Below are positions 34,418 to 47,215 of a DNA stretch of 64,000 nt, piece after piece. How positions within the stretch are numbered: position 1 is the first letter of the stretch; every line of letters begins with the position of its first letter. The stretch comes from Chlamydiota bacterium (lineage in GTDB: Bacteria > Chlamydiota > Chlamydiia > Chlamydiales > Parachlamydiaceae): NCBI GenBank assembly GCA_013286075.1, contig JABDGJ010000002.1:12165-76164 (forward strand). The letters are read 5' to 3'. Position numbers and translations under genes: made by a program. Under the pieces are notes generated by a model. The model had not been told where the DNA came from. It worked only from the letters and a program-made list of their open reading frames with translations, and did no database searches.

Positions 34418-34942
34418 TATTGAATCCTCTACTACTAAATTTGTGAATAAATGATCGTAAGCGCGCCGATTGAAGAAGGGGAAAAATAGCGTCCCATTCC
34501 ATTGAGCGGCTTCTTTGCGCATTTTTTCAATGAGTGCAATTTCTCGATATACAATAATAGGTGAGGATCCCTGCATTTTGCATGAAAGCAAAATTCCATA
34601 TCCGAGAGGATCATCAACATAAGCATGTTTGATGATACTTTGGACTGGGACCATCATGATTTTTTTCCCCTTATGATAGTATTCAATCGTATTTTCCTCT
34701 CTAATAAGTGAAGGAGGATTTAGTTGCATTTGCGAATATTTTCTATAAGGAAGAAGGCCCAGGGTAATGCAAGAAGAGCTGAGCAAAAATAAAAAAAGCC
34801 CCGTTTTCTGTAAAAGAGTTAAAGAAAAAAGAATACCCCCCAATAGAAGCAAGCTAACCCCTGCTATTGCAATACATGATCCTTGAAATAAAGACTTTTT
34901 TAGGATTTTTGTTGAAATGGTGGTCTTTACTGTGATTGTCAT
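34415..34942 (-). CDS. unknown protein with two membrane segments
   Basis: 175 residues. Two adjacent transmembrane segments (about 20-42 and 45-63) form a hairpin, followed by a soluble domain with beta-rich text (ENTIEYYHKGKKIMMVPVQS) resembling bacterial PH-like membrane proteins. No family is certain. The stop codon lies inside GC-rich repeat B, so the C-terminus (VVEDSI) may have been trimmed by insertion of the repeat. It is the first gene right of the island and is divergent from the next small membrane gene. Confidence 0.6.
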   Translation of the reverse strand: MTITVKTTISTKILKKSLFQGSCIAIAGVSLLLLGGILFSLTLLQKTGLFLFLLSSSCITLGLLPYRKYSQMQLNPPSLIREENTIEYYHKGKKIMMVPVQSIIKHAYVDDPLGYGILLSCKMQGSSPIIVYREIALIEKMRKEAAQWNGTLFFPFFNRRAYDHLFTNLVVEDSI

Positions 34943-35057
34943 TGAATATCAATCAATTAAATACCAATTAAATCTATTGACTTGATGGTTTTTTTTTGTT
35001 AATTCAAAGATAGTCTCTTATATCTTAAGAGAATCTGCCTCGGCAAGGATTTTTTAT

Positions 35058-35408
35058 ATGGGTTGTGTACTATGCCCCCCTATTGCTTGTTTAGGGGGTT
35101 TCTTGGGGGCTTATCTAGGAATACCCCCTCTTACCACTCGCGGCCAAAAAGCGTTGAGCACTTCCCTTAGTGCGGTACTCACAAGCGTGACAATCATTGC
35201 TCTTAAAATTTTTTGGAATATTTCGTTATGTGGAGGAAAGGGATTTGCGACGTGGAATATTTTCATCCTTTTTTCAACAACAATTGCGATTGGGGTTGTT
35301 TATTCTATTGGTGTCAATTATTTACTTTCTCGGTTCGTATTTAATCGTGGAAATTCCTCTCCTTCCTGTTGTTGTAAGACTAATGAACCTATTCAGATGC
35401 TAAAATAG
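35058..35408 (+). CDS. small Cys-rich membrane protein, unknown
   Basis: 116 residues beginning MGCVLCPPIACLGGFLGAYL, with three hydrophobic segments (about 8-22, 38-52 and 67-88) and a Cys-rich tail (SSPSCCCKTNEP). I do not recognise it. It is short but has good coding character and sits between two membrane-protein genes. The N-terminal Cys pattern could bind metal or form disulfides; no evidence decides. Confidence 0.5.
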   Translation: MGCVLCPPIACLGGFLGAYLGIPPLTTRGQKALSTSLSAVLTSVTIIALKIFWNISLCGGKGFATWNIFILFSTTIAIGVVYSIGVNYLLSRFVFNRGNSSPSCCCKTNEPIQMLK

Positions 35409-35505
35409 GTTCATAATTCCCCTCCAATGAACATTGTTATTTGAGTTAAAATAAATCAACGAGCTACAATTTTTGTTATCTTGATTTTTTTTGTTAGGAG
35501 AAGTC

Positions 35506-36786
35506 GTGGGGGACATAAATATATACAATGTTTTCATGCTCATCACATTTGTGGTGGGATATTTTTTTATTACAATTGAAAATTTTTCAAAAATTAATAA
35601 AACTTCTATTGCATTATTAACAGCAATTATTTGCTGGGTTTTTGTTTTTATTCAAACACCACATACAACCGAAGATAATTTAAATTTCTTATCCAAGCAT
35701 TTAGCAAATATTAGCCAAGTTATTTTTTTTCTGTTAGGTGGGTTAACAATTGTAGAAATTATTAGCGCTCATAAAGGTTTTCAATTAATTGCAAGACGTA
35801 TTCGTTCACGATCTAAATCAAAACTGCTTTGGATCATTGGACTGATCAGTTTCTTTCTTTCTTCTATTCTCGATAATTTGACAACGACCATTATTATGGT
35901 CACTCTTCTTCGCAAGATTACTAAAGCAGGAAGTGACCGTCTGCTATTGGGTGGAATGGTTGTTATCGCAGCAAATGCTGGTGGGGCTTGGACTCCTATA
36001 GGAGACGTTACTACCACTATGTTGTGGATAGGAGGACAACTGACTACTTTTGCAATCATCAAAAATTTATTTCTGCCAAGTTTAGTATGTCTTATCGCTT
36101 CCTTATGCTTTTTGCAATGTACATGGAAGGGAGAGTTAGAAACTATTAAAGAATCTCCCGAAGAAGTGCAGATAGAACCTTATGGGAACCTTATTTTTTG
36201 GTTGGGAATTGTTTGTTTGTTATTTGTCCCTTTTTTCAAAGTTATTACGGGGTTGCCCCCGTTTATGGGAATGATTTTTGGATTGGGAATTATGTGGTTA
36301 TTGACAGATCTCATTCACGCCCGTTTTGACGATCGAGAACATTTACGAGTCCCTCATATTATGACTCAAATAGATGTCTCAGGAGTGCTCTTTTTTCTAG
36401 GAATTCTTCTTTCTGTAGATGCTTTGCACACTGCAGGTATACTTGACACCCTTGCCCATTGGATGGACAGAAAAATAGGGAGTGAAAAATTAATAGCGAT
36501 CGCGATTGGCCTTGTGTCGGCGATTGTTGATAATGTTCCATTGGTAGCTGCTACTATGGGTATGTATTCACTGACAGAATTTCCCATTGATTCCCATTTT
36601 TGGAATCTCATAGCCTATTGTGCAGGTACTGGAGGGAGCGTTCTTGTGATTGGGTCCTCCGCTGGTGTCGCCTTTATGGGATTAGAAAAAGTCGATTTTT
36701 TTTGGTATGCTCGTAAAATTGGCTTTGCCGCCTTACTGGGCTATTTTGCAGGAGTGATTATTTTTGAGTTTTTCTCTTTTTTTTAA
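35506..36786 (+). CDS. nhaD: NhaD-type Na+/H+ antiporter
   Basis: 426 residues with about 12 membrane segments. Two inverted family motifs are clear: SSILDNLTTTIIMVTLL and SAIVDNVPLVAATMGMY, each with the conserved Asp-Asn, plus ANAGGAWTPIGDVTT and the matching CAGTGGSVLVIGSSAG. NhaD exports Na+ in exchange for H+, which fits with an Na+-pumping NADH dehydrogenase (nqrF at 55717). I chose the GTG at 35506 because AGGAG lies five nt upstream; the in-frame TTG at 35491 would overlap that site. Confidence 0.92.
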   Translation: MGDINIYNVFMLITFVVGYFFITIENFSKINKTSIALLTAIICWVFVFIQTPHTTEDNLNFLSKHLANISQVIFFLLGGLTIVEIISAHKGFQLIARRIRSRSKSKLLWIIGLISFFLSSILDNLTTTIIMVTLLRKITKAGSDRLLLGGMVVIAANAGGAWTPIGDVTTTMLWIGGQLTTFAIIKNLFLPSLVCLIASLCFLQCTWKGELETIKESPEEVQIEPYGNLIFWLGIVCLLFVPFFKVITGLPPFMGMIFGLGIMWLLTDLIHARFDDREHLRVPHIMTQIDVSGVLFFLGILLSVDALHTAGILDTLAHWMDRKIGSEKLIAIAIGLVSAIVDNVPLVAATMGMYSLTEFPIDSHFWNLIAYCAGTGGSVLVIGSSAGVAFMGLEKVDFFWYARKIGFAALLGYFAGVIIFEFFSFF

Positions 36787-37106
36787 ATTCTTGTTGCTCT
36801 AAATCTTTTTCTTTTTGTATATTTGCGTCTTCTCGTGCGAGTTCTTTCAAAAAAGATCAGGATGAGAATATAAGTACCTTCGAGTACTTAGAGTCTTCAA
36901 ATTCTAAAAGTTGTTGAGAGCAGTGTTTTTAAATGCTTTTAATGCTTCATTTGGTTTTGGATTCTCATATGTTTGACAGTATAAGAGAGACAATGTGCAA
37001 GCGAGTAAATAGAGCTTGTGTGTGGTAGAAGCTATTAATAGTAGCTATCGCATAGTAGGGATTTAAGAAATTGAATCTACTACACGAATTTTCAAAGATG
37101 ATATTT
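36787..37106. other. rRNA operon promoter/leader region
   Basis: 320 bp without a protein gene. Possible -10 elements are TATAAG near 36870-36875 (with TTTCAA 18 nt upstream) and an AT-rich TTTTAA near 36937; neither is decisive. The 3' part (36970-37017) is the 5' arm of the 16S processing stalk, so transcription must start upstream of it. Confidence 0.6.
36970..37017 (+). other. 5' arm of the 16S pre-rRNA processing stalk
   Basis: TGTTTGACAGTATAAG-AGAGACAATGTGCAAG and TAGAGCTTG are complementary to 38684-38726 in the spacer after 16S. The pairing of more than 35 bp brackets the 16S gene and is the expected RNase III substrate. Confidence 0.85.
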
Positions 37107-38648
<1,542 letters not shown>

Positions 38649-38745
38649 TAAGGACAGTTTGCCTTTATGGCGAACAGGTTGGGCAAGCTCTATTGCATGC
38701 ACATTGTCTCCTTTATACTGTCAAAACATCATTTTTGACGATTTC

Positions 38746-38818
38746 GGGGGTTTAGCTCAGTTGGTAGAGCATCTGATTTGCATTCAGAGGGTCAGGAGTT
38801 CGAGTCTCCTAGCCTCCA
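38746..38818 (+). tRNA. tRNA-Ala (UGC)
   Basis: A 73-nt cloverleaf: acceptor GGGGGTT pairs with AGCCTCC, the anticodon stem TCTGA/TCAGA holds loop TTTGCAT with anticodon TGC, and the T-arm is AGGAG-TTCGAGT-CTCCT. CCA is not encoded. It lies in the 16S-23S spacer. Confidence 0.97.
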
Positions 38819-38826
38819 AGGTTTGC

Positions 38827-38862
38827 ACTTGTGGTTATAGCTCAACTTGCGGTTATAGCTCA
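38827..38862 (+). repeat. 18-bp tandem duplication of the tRNA-Ile 5' end
   Basis: ACTTGTGGTTATAGCTCA (38827-38844) is followed directly by ACTTGCGGTTATAGCTCA (38845-38862), one mismatch. The second copy is the true 5' end of tRNA-Ile plus 4 nt of flank; the first is an orphan duplicate. Confidence 0.92.
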
Positions 38863-38922
38863 GTTGGTTAGAGCGCGACACTGATAATGTCGAGGTCCCA
38901 AGTTCAAATCTTGGTAACCGCA
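38849..38922 (+). tRNA. tRNA-Ile (GAU)
   Basis: A 74-nt cloverleaf: acceptor GCGGTTA pairs with TAACCGC, anticodon stem CGACA/TGTCG, loop CTGATAA with anticodon GAT, T-arm CCAAG-TTCAAAT-CTTGG. The order Ala then Ile is the reverse of the common Ile-Ala spacer arrangement. Confidence 0.97.
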
Positions 38923-39292
38923 TATTTATCTATCAGCAATTGGAGCCCACTCAACCAGAACAGAGAAGCTCCCGATGAAATCTCTAGAAGGAATTCTAGA
39001 TCGCAAATTTAAGTCTCTTATTTTAAAGAGAATACATACGCTATTTTGAAAGTCTAAAGAAAAAATCAAGTTAATCTACAAGCGGAGAAGTAGCATAAGG
39101 ATTCAGATATAAGAAAGAAGCCTTATGCGAAAGTTGAATTTAGTAAAGAGATGACGAAAGTCATAGTGAATTCACTGACAAAAATCAACGCTTGAGGAAA
39201 ATCTTCACACAAAGTGAATTTAAGTTAAGGAAGCACTACGAAAGTGGTGCTAGACGTGAACTCAAAAACTTAAAGCTTGAGATCAAGAATTT
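38923..39292 (+). other. tRNA-Ile to 23S spacer with processing stalk
   Basis: 370 bp of transcribed spacer. AGCATAAGG pairs with CCTTATGCG as a local hairpin (about 39091-39130). AAAATCAACGCTTGAGGAAA (39180-39200) is complementary to 42307-42326 after 23S, forming the 23S processing stalk. No gene is seen. Confidence 0.7.
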
Positions 39293-42232
<2,940 letters not shown>

Positions 42233-42356
42233 CTTTTTTTCTGAAGGAAGAAGACATTCCCTTCAGCACAGATGTGGTCACGAATTACAATCAAGCAGTG
42301 AAGAAGAAACTCAAGCGTTGTTTTTTGAAAGTGAAAGAGTAAATTAACAGATTTTT

Positions 42357-42472
42357 GCTTGGTGATATTGGAGAAGGGGAAATACCTGAACCCATTCCGA
42401 ACTCAGAAGTCAAGCCCTTTATCGCCGATGGTACTGCACACAAGAGTGTGGAAGAGTAGGTCATCGCCAAGC
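42357..42472 (+). rRNA. rrf: 5S ribosomal RNA
   Basis: GCTTGGTGATATTGG at the 5' end pairs with CATCGCCAAGC at the 3' end; CCGAACTCAGAAGTCAAGC is the conserved loop C region. About 116 nt. Confidence 0.95.
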
Positions 42473-42481
42473 TTTTTTTTC

Positions 42482-42514
42482 GCCCTGAAAGTCTATCTTT
42501 CAGGGCTTTTTTTT
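42482..42514 (+). terminator. intrinsic terminator of the rRNA operon
   Basis: GCCCTGAAAG-TCTAT-CTTTCAGGGC is a perfect 10-bp stem followed by eight T, starting 10 nt after 5S. Confidence 0.95.
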
Positions 42515-42519
42515 AGACT

Positions 42520-42624
42520 TCTTCCATAACCTTTTCTCGTGCCCGTGCCCCTGCCCGATTCTCGTGCCCGTGTGCGTGCCCTTGCCCCTGCCCGAAAAAA
42601 TTAACTTTCTGATGATTTACTCAC
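42520..42624 (-). repeat. GC-rich hexamer tract, copy C, after the rRNA operon
   Basis: Two runs of CGTGCCCGTGCCCCTGCCC-like hexamers (42534-42555 and 42559-42591) follow the terminator. They end in GCCCGAAAAAATTAACTTTC and TGATGATTTA, the inverse of the lead-in of copy B. Further right (about 42641-42672) is a degenerate GATCTT/GATCAT hexamer tract. It looks like the 3' remnant of another four-helix-bundle-type unit. Confidence 0.8.
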
Positions 42625-42678
42625 ATTACGCATTGAACTTAATCTCGATCTTGATCATGATCTTAATCTTGCTTTCCC

Positions 42679-42702
42679 TTAGAATTACAAAAGACCCTCT
42701 AA
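42679..42702 (+). repeat. repeat family 3 copy
   Basis: TTAGAATTACAAAAGACCCT then CTA; 22 of 24 bases match 26042-26065 and 55677-55700. It lies about 60 bp before the gene at 42761. Confidence 0.7.
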
Positions 42703-42760
42703 ACCTCTAAAAACAAGAAAACCACCAAAGGACAAAAACAGTATAGTCCTTAAACTGTCT

Positions 42761-43627
42761 ATGTATTTTTTAAGTTCAATTCTAGAAGGACCTCCCGTTC
42801 ATGATCTTCTTGATAGCATAGCTTGCTTTGCCGCTATACCAAAAAATAGGCACCCTCTTATTCAATTCCCCTATAAAAGATTTAAAAATGAATGGTTCCG
42901 TTTGGAGCAAGCTCATCAAATAATGGAAAGACTTTATGTAGTGTATCATGTTAGTTTAACTTCAAAAACAATCTATAATAACTTAACCCCACAACGGGAA
43001 AATTTATTACGAGAAATAAATAAGGAAGTAGAAGCTTGTTACAATGAAAAAGAAGGGTCTCGTTTTATAAGAGAGTGTACCGATACAGGCTATTATTTGC
43101 AGGTGTTACGTATCCATTTTTTTTGCCGTCCACAATTGCTGAAAAATCCTAATGTTTCTGGAGGAGATAGTTATATGGGCTACACCGTTCTTCATATGGC
43201 TGTTGCTTCTAATTGTTGCGCATTTCATCCCAAATTTATTGATTTTATTTGCACAATGGATGCCATCCATAAGCTAGGGCTTACGCAGTCCAAGGACAGT
43301 AAAAATAGAAATCCTCTTCAGCTTTTACATGAATGGCAAAGAGATTGTTCTGCAAATTCTGTCGAGGATTTTCAATATGCGGGAATCATCTTACAAAAAT
43401 ATTACAACTCCTTGAGTGGGCGCGGTTTTTTAATACGCCCTCCTCTTCCGGAGATTCATGTCAGCAGGTATTATCCTTCCCCTCTTTGTCCCACTCAATC
43501 GAATGAGAAATCTTTTTTCTTATCCATCCTGAATCTAATAAAGAAAATTGTACATGCGGTAATGACGCAAATTTTATATAAGATTGTATCTGTGGCAAAT
43601 GCAATTCTATTAAATATCCGGTCTTAG
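42761..43627 (+). CDS. unknown protein with ankyrin-like segment
   Basis: 288 residues. GGDSYMGYTVLHMAVASN resembles one ankyrin repeat (G-TxLHxAxxxN), and SKNRNPLQLLHEWQR could be a degenerate second. There is no signal peptide. The C-terminus (about 258-285) is hydrophobic and could anchor in a membrane. Domain style and the recombination-prone neighbourhood fit a possible secreted effector, but this is inference. Start at the ATG at 42761; no strong ribosome site. Confidence 0.55.
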   Translation: MYFLSSILEGPPVHDLLDSIACFAAIPKNRHPLIQFPYKRFKNEWFRLEQAHQIMERLYVVYHVSLTSKTIYNNLTPQRENLLREINKEVEACYNEKEGSRFIRECTDTGYYLQVLRIHFFCRPQLLKNPNVSGGDSYMGYTVLHMAVASNCCAFHPKFIDFICTMDAIHKLGLTQSKDSKNRNPLQLLHEWQRDCSANSVEDFQYAGIILQKYYNSLSGRGFLIRPPLPEIHVSRYYPSPLCPTQSNEKSFFLSILNLIKKIVHAVMTQILYKIVSVANAILLNIRS

Positions 43628-43741
43628 AGGATAGTCGTTCTCATTTTGCCTATTCTGCATAATGATTGATTGAACGTTGCAACTAATTACAAAATCTCCT
43701 ACAATAACTCTACTACCAAAAAATAATCGAGGGATCCTTAT

Positions 43742-44230
43742 ATGAATGAAAAAATTTATAAACTTTTGAATGAACAAATCGGCCATGAGTTTTACTCTTC
43801 CCATCTTTATTTATCTATGGCTTCTTATTTTGACAACATTCCATTGGATGGTTTTAAAAAGTGGTTTCAAAAGCAAGCAGAAGAAGAAAATGAACATGGG
43901 ATGAAAATTTATGACTATATCAACGACAGAAATTTGCAGGTAGTAATTCCGGCAATTGACAAACCTCCTGTGAAATTTCGATCGATTGAAGAAGTTTTTG
44001 AAATGTCTTTAGAACACGAAAGGAAAGTAACCCAACTCATTTATCACATATATGATCTGGCTGTAAAAGAAAAAGATCATGCCACACATGTCTTTTTACA
44101 TTGGTTTATTATGGAACAAGTAGAAGAAGAAAAAAATGCGCAAGACAATCTCGATCAGATTAAATTAATCGGTGATGACAAAGCGGCTCTTTTTGTACTT
44201 GATCAAAATTTCAGCAAAAAAGTCTCTTAG
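43742..44230 (+). CDS. ftnA: ferritin
   Basis: 162 residues of the non-haem bacterial ferritin family, storing iron in a 24-mer cage. The ferroxidase ligands are visible: Glu in QIGHEFYSSHLYLSMASYF, the EEEN-EHG motif (about 49-55), Glu in SLEHERKV and the HWFIMEQVEEEKNAQDNL helix. No haem-ligating Met signature was noted. Complete, single gene. The stop overlaps a degenerate ACACCCTCTTA-type repeat (44225-44252). Confidence 0.96.
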   Translation: MNEKIYKLLNEQIGHEFYSSHLYLSMASYFDNIPLDGFKKWFQKQAEEENEHGMKIYDYINDRNLQVVIPAIDKPPVKFRSIEEVFEMSLEHERKVTQLIYHIYDLAVKEKDHATHVFLHWFIMEQVEEEKNAQDNLDQIKLIGDDKAALFVLDQNFSKKVS

Positions 44231-44383
44231 AGGTTTCTCAACACCCTCTTAATACAAGGAGTTGCATAGCCAACTTCTTGTATTTGGTATATCCCCAAAT
44301 ACCCTCCCTTGTCTTGTAAATTTTATTCTTGAATATTTTATATTGATCGGTATGATCATTATAAACAGCAGAATAAGAGCATT

Positions 44384-46441
44384 ATGGGAATCAATAGGGG
44401 CCTTGACTTTTCAGTTGGTTTAGGATTAGGTTGGGGATATAGCCAAGCGAACAATAAAGGGACAGAAGTTGCACAAGGGAAAAACTACGCCCTAGAGTCC
44501 ATCTGTCGGATAGAGCAGATTTTCTACCTTTCTAGTCAAGCGGCTATTCTAGACAAAGAACTTCCTCAGTCCCCCTTAAAGGAAACTCTTACAACCCTCC
44601 GTCTACTTTCTTCTTTCAGCTTAATCGCATGTCCAACTGTAGCTGCTATTAAACATGAAAAGTACTCAACTATTGCCAAGGCTGTAAACGCATATCTTTC
44701 GAAAACCGGCATATCTTTTCCAGAAGAATTAGGCAAGACCTCTCTCATAACTGCAGATTTTTTAGTAAAGCGTACTGGTACAATGGTGAACATCGCAATG
44801 ATGACCCACAATATTGCGTTTGTAGTAGCAGGAATCAATCCTTATTTTGCTGGAGCTGCGCTAATTCCCTTTGCCTATCATCGAGTAGAAAAGTGGGTTC
44901 CTAGAAAGGTCAGTTTAGAAATAGAAAAAAGAATGCCAGTCCTGGGTACAATTTCTAATATTGTGGGAGGAAACCCTTTTTTGAAAATGACCTCTGTTCT
45001 TTATGTATTGAACTTTTGTCCTACATTTGCAAAGTTCTGTCAAAGGAATGTAGAAAAAACAGCAAAAAAAATATTTAGATTAGAGGGTCCATCATTAAAA
45101 GAAATTGAGGCTCCACTCTTTCTTGACAAATATCCATCGTTTGAACGGATTGCCTCTATCCTCATGCAAGATAATGAGTTCTATTTTTCCATCAATCCTG
45201 CTCATTGTTCTAAAGCTGTGGATTGTACAATAAAATTGAAGAAAAATTCTGATTATTCCCAATTCATGAATTTATTTCTGAAAATTGATTGGTCTCATAA
45301 GTATTCAATATTGAGATCATCTTTTCTTGATGATGATCGTTTCATAGACTTATTAAAATCGGAATTTCCAGGTGAAATGGATTATATCGATAACTTTAAT
45401 TTTTATATCAATGAATTGAATAGAAAAACTCAAATTTCTAAGGAGGAGTATTTAGCAAGAAAACTCAAATCACAGATGGAATATTTGGTAGAGGTTTTAA
45501 AAGGGAATGTACAGCCTGCTGGAACCATGAGGGATCTTCACGAAGCATTGAATAATTTTTCTCAGATTTTGACCCATTTACTTACTTTAACAGAACCAAA
45601 TCAGCAAATTGAGCTGGAAGATGCATTACTAAAAATAGGAATGGCAGGCGAATATTGCGCTCTTCAATTAAAAATCACTTCAAAAGATATATTAAATGGA
45701 ATTCTGTTTAGTTATCTTGACCCAAAAGAATGTTATGAATTCCGTCTGCAACTTGCTTTGGAATTAGAAAGAAGACAGATTATGGAAGGTGTCTATACAC
45801 AAGTGATGAATGTGTTGTCATCTTCTTTAGCTGGAGAAGCTCATGTCATGGATATGTACCGACCCTATTTTTCTTTAGGTTTTGTTCCTCTTTCAAAATT
45901 GGAGAGGGAAGCGTTTGGATTTATACAATTATGTAATTGGGGTTCCCCTATATTTCGAGAAATAAGAGGCAATATGTATGAATCCTATCAAAATCAATTA
46001 AAACAAGTGATGGCAAATGAAGGTAAATTGTATTTTGCAAACTACATGAGACAAGCACTTGAAACAAATCCTCTTTTGAGCCCTAACCAAAAAACAATAC
46101 TGCAAGATGCGTTGCAAGGAACTCTAGATGACGAGAATGAGTATGATTCAGAATTGGAAGAAATATTCATCAAGAAAATAGTCACTTTGTCTGCCGAAAA
46201 AATCGAAGATCGATTTTTTCATCTTTTGCTTTATATGTTGGGCATAGAAAACTATAATAGTACGGAAGATGATGAATGGCAATTTTTGGCTCCTGAAGAT
46301 TGTGTAGAGCCAATAGGTCAGGAAAAAGAACAAGGAATAACAAAGTCAGATATTTCTTTTGAAGAAGAATTTGAGGAGATATCGAAAGATGAAATACCAA
46401 AACGCGTTCTTGCACAAATAGAGGATATTACTGAATTATAA
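44384..46441 (+). CDS. large unknown protein, helix-rich
   Basis: 685 residues that I do not recognise. The first 30 residues are Gly/Asn-rich (GLDFSVGLGLGWGYSQANN). Hydrophobic segments occur near 135-160 (MVNIAMMTHNIAFVVAG, then NPYFAGAALIPFAYH) and weaker ones near 85-100 and 190-210. The rest is long amphipathic helices, ending in a very acidic tail (SFEEEFEEISKDE). There is no signal peptide. It could be an inclusion-membrane or secreted protein of the kind common in chlamydiae (paired hydrophobic segments), but the spacing is not a classic Inc bilobe. Confidence 0.6.
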   Translation: MGINRGLDFSVGLGLGWGYSQANNKGTEVAQGKNYALESICRIEQIFYLSSQAAILDKELPQSPLKETLTTLRLLSSFSLIACPTVAAIKHEKYSTIAKAVNAYLSKTGISFPEELGKTSLITADFLVKRTGTMVNIAMMTHNIAFVVAGINPYFAGAALIPFAYHRVEKWVPRKVSLEIEKRMPVLGTISNIVGGNPFLKMTSVLYVLNFCPTFAKFCQRNVEKTAKKIFRLEGPSLKEIEAPLFLDKYPSFERIASILMQDNEFYFSINPAHCSKAVDCTIKLKKNSDYSQFMNLFLKIDWSHKYSILRSSFLDDDRFIDLLKSEFPGEMDYIDNFNFYINELNRKTQISKEEYLARKLKSQMEYLVEVLKGNVQPAGTMRDLHEALNNFSQILTHLLTLTEPNQQIELEDALLKIGMAGEYCALQLKITSKDILNGILFSYLDPKECYEFRLQLALELERRQIMEGVYTQVMNVLSSSLAGEAHVMDMYRPYFSLGFVPLSKLEREAFGFIQLCNWGSPIFREIRGNMYESYQNQLKQVMANEGKLYFANYMRQALETNPLLSPNQKTILQDALQGTLDDENEYDSELEEIFIKKIVTLSAEKIEDRFFHLLLYMLGIENYNSTEDDEWQFLAPEDCVEPIGQEKEQGITKSDISFEEEFEEISKDEIPKRVLAQIEDITEL

Positions 46442-46753
46442 TACCCATCGAACAAGTATGAATCTTTGCATACTGCTATTAGAGAGTGTTTTCAAAATTC
46501 GATTGGCTGCGTGTTGTTCAATCGCTTTGTATTTTTGAGTCTTCACTCCTTCGTGTTTTAATCAATGTCAAGTATACCTGGGGCCGCTTTTTCACTTATG
46601 GGTAATAGAATGCGCAAACGTTTATGTTTCCAACTTCTGGATAATGTGAGACGACTTCGGGGTATGTTTATGGAAATAGTTGTTGCAAACTATCTGCAAA
46701 GTCATTATTCATATATGCGTGTTTAAACCATCCTGAAGGAGGACTTTTAGGTT
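46442..46753. other. intergenic region upstream of hctA
   Basis: 312 bp. The left 200 bp show no gene or RNA I can recognise. The right end holds the hctA promoter (46683-46711), a 30-nt leader and an AAGGAGGA ribosome site at about 46735-46743. Confidence 0.5.
46683..46711 (+). promoter_or_regulatory. hctA promoter
   Basis: TTGCAA (46683-46688), a 17-nt spacer and TATTCA (46706-46711), about 43 bp before the hctA ATG. A strong AAGGAGGA Shine-Dalgarno follows. In Chlamydia hctA is a late gene and its translation is controlled by the sRNA IhtA; no such site could be judged here. Confidence 0.5.
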
Positions 46754-47161
46754 ATGTCAATTAAAGAAACGTATAAACACTTAAAGGAACTGTTAAGTAA
46801 TATTACTTCTGATATCGAAAAATCTGAAGAGGGAAATAAAGCAGCTTCTCAGCGAGTAAGAACAGGAACTGTGAAATTAGAAAAATTAGCTAAGCTCTTT
46901 CGAAAAGAATCCATTGCTACAGAAAAGAAAACAAATGGACCAAAAAAGTCTGTAAAGTCTGCAGCAACCAAAAAAAGTGCCTCCCATAAATCAAAAGCAC
47001 CTACAACTTCTAAATCAAAAGCGCCTACAACTTCTAAATCAAAATCACCAAAAGCTAAAGTAACAGCAAAAGCAAAAACAAAACAAGCACAGGCAAGAAG
47101 GGGTAGCCATTTTTCCGTTAAAAGGGCGACTGCAAAAATTCCTCATCATAGATCACGTTAA
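46754..47161 (+). CDS. hctA: histone H1-like nucleoid protein Hc1
   Basis: 135 residues. The N-terminal helical domain (YKHLKELLSNITSDIEKSEE, GNKAASQRVRTGTVKLEKLA, KLFRKES) matches chlamydial Hc1, which condenses DNA when reticulate bodies become elementary bodies. The C-terminal half is Lys/Ala/Ser-rich and basic. It contains a tandem octapeptide KSKAPTTS repeated twice plus a partial third, encoded by 24-bp units near 46993-47045. The following rRNA methyltransferase and yajC match chlamydial gene order. This is the clearest phylum marker in the window. Confidence 0.95.
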   Translation: MSIKETYKHLKELLSNITSDIEKSEEGNKAASQRVRTGTVKLEKLAKLFRKESIATEKKTNGPKKSVKSAATKKSASHKSKAPTTSKSKAPTTSKSKSPKAKVTAKAKTKQAQARRGSHFSVKRATAKIPHHRSR

Positions 47162-47215
47162 TTTTTCATTCTAGGGGGTCTTTAAGGCCCCTTTCTTTAT
47201 TTTAAAAGAGCTCTA

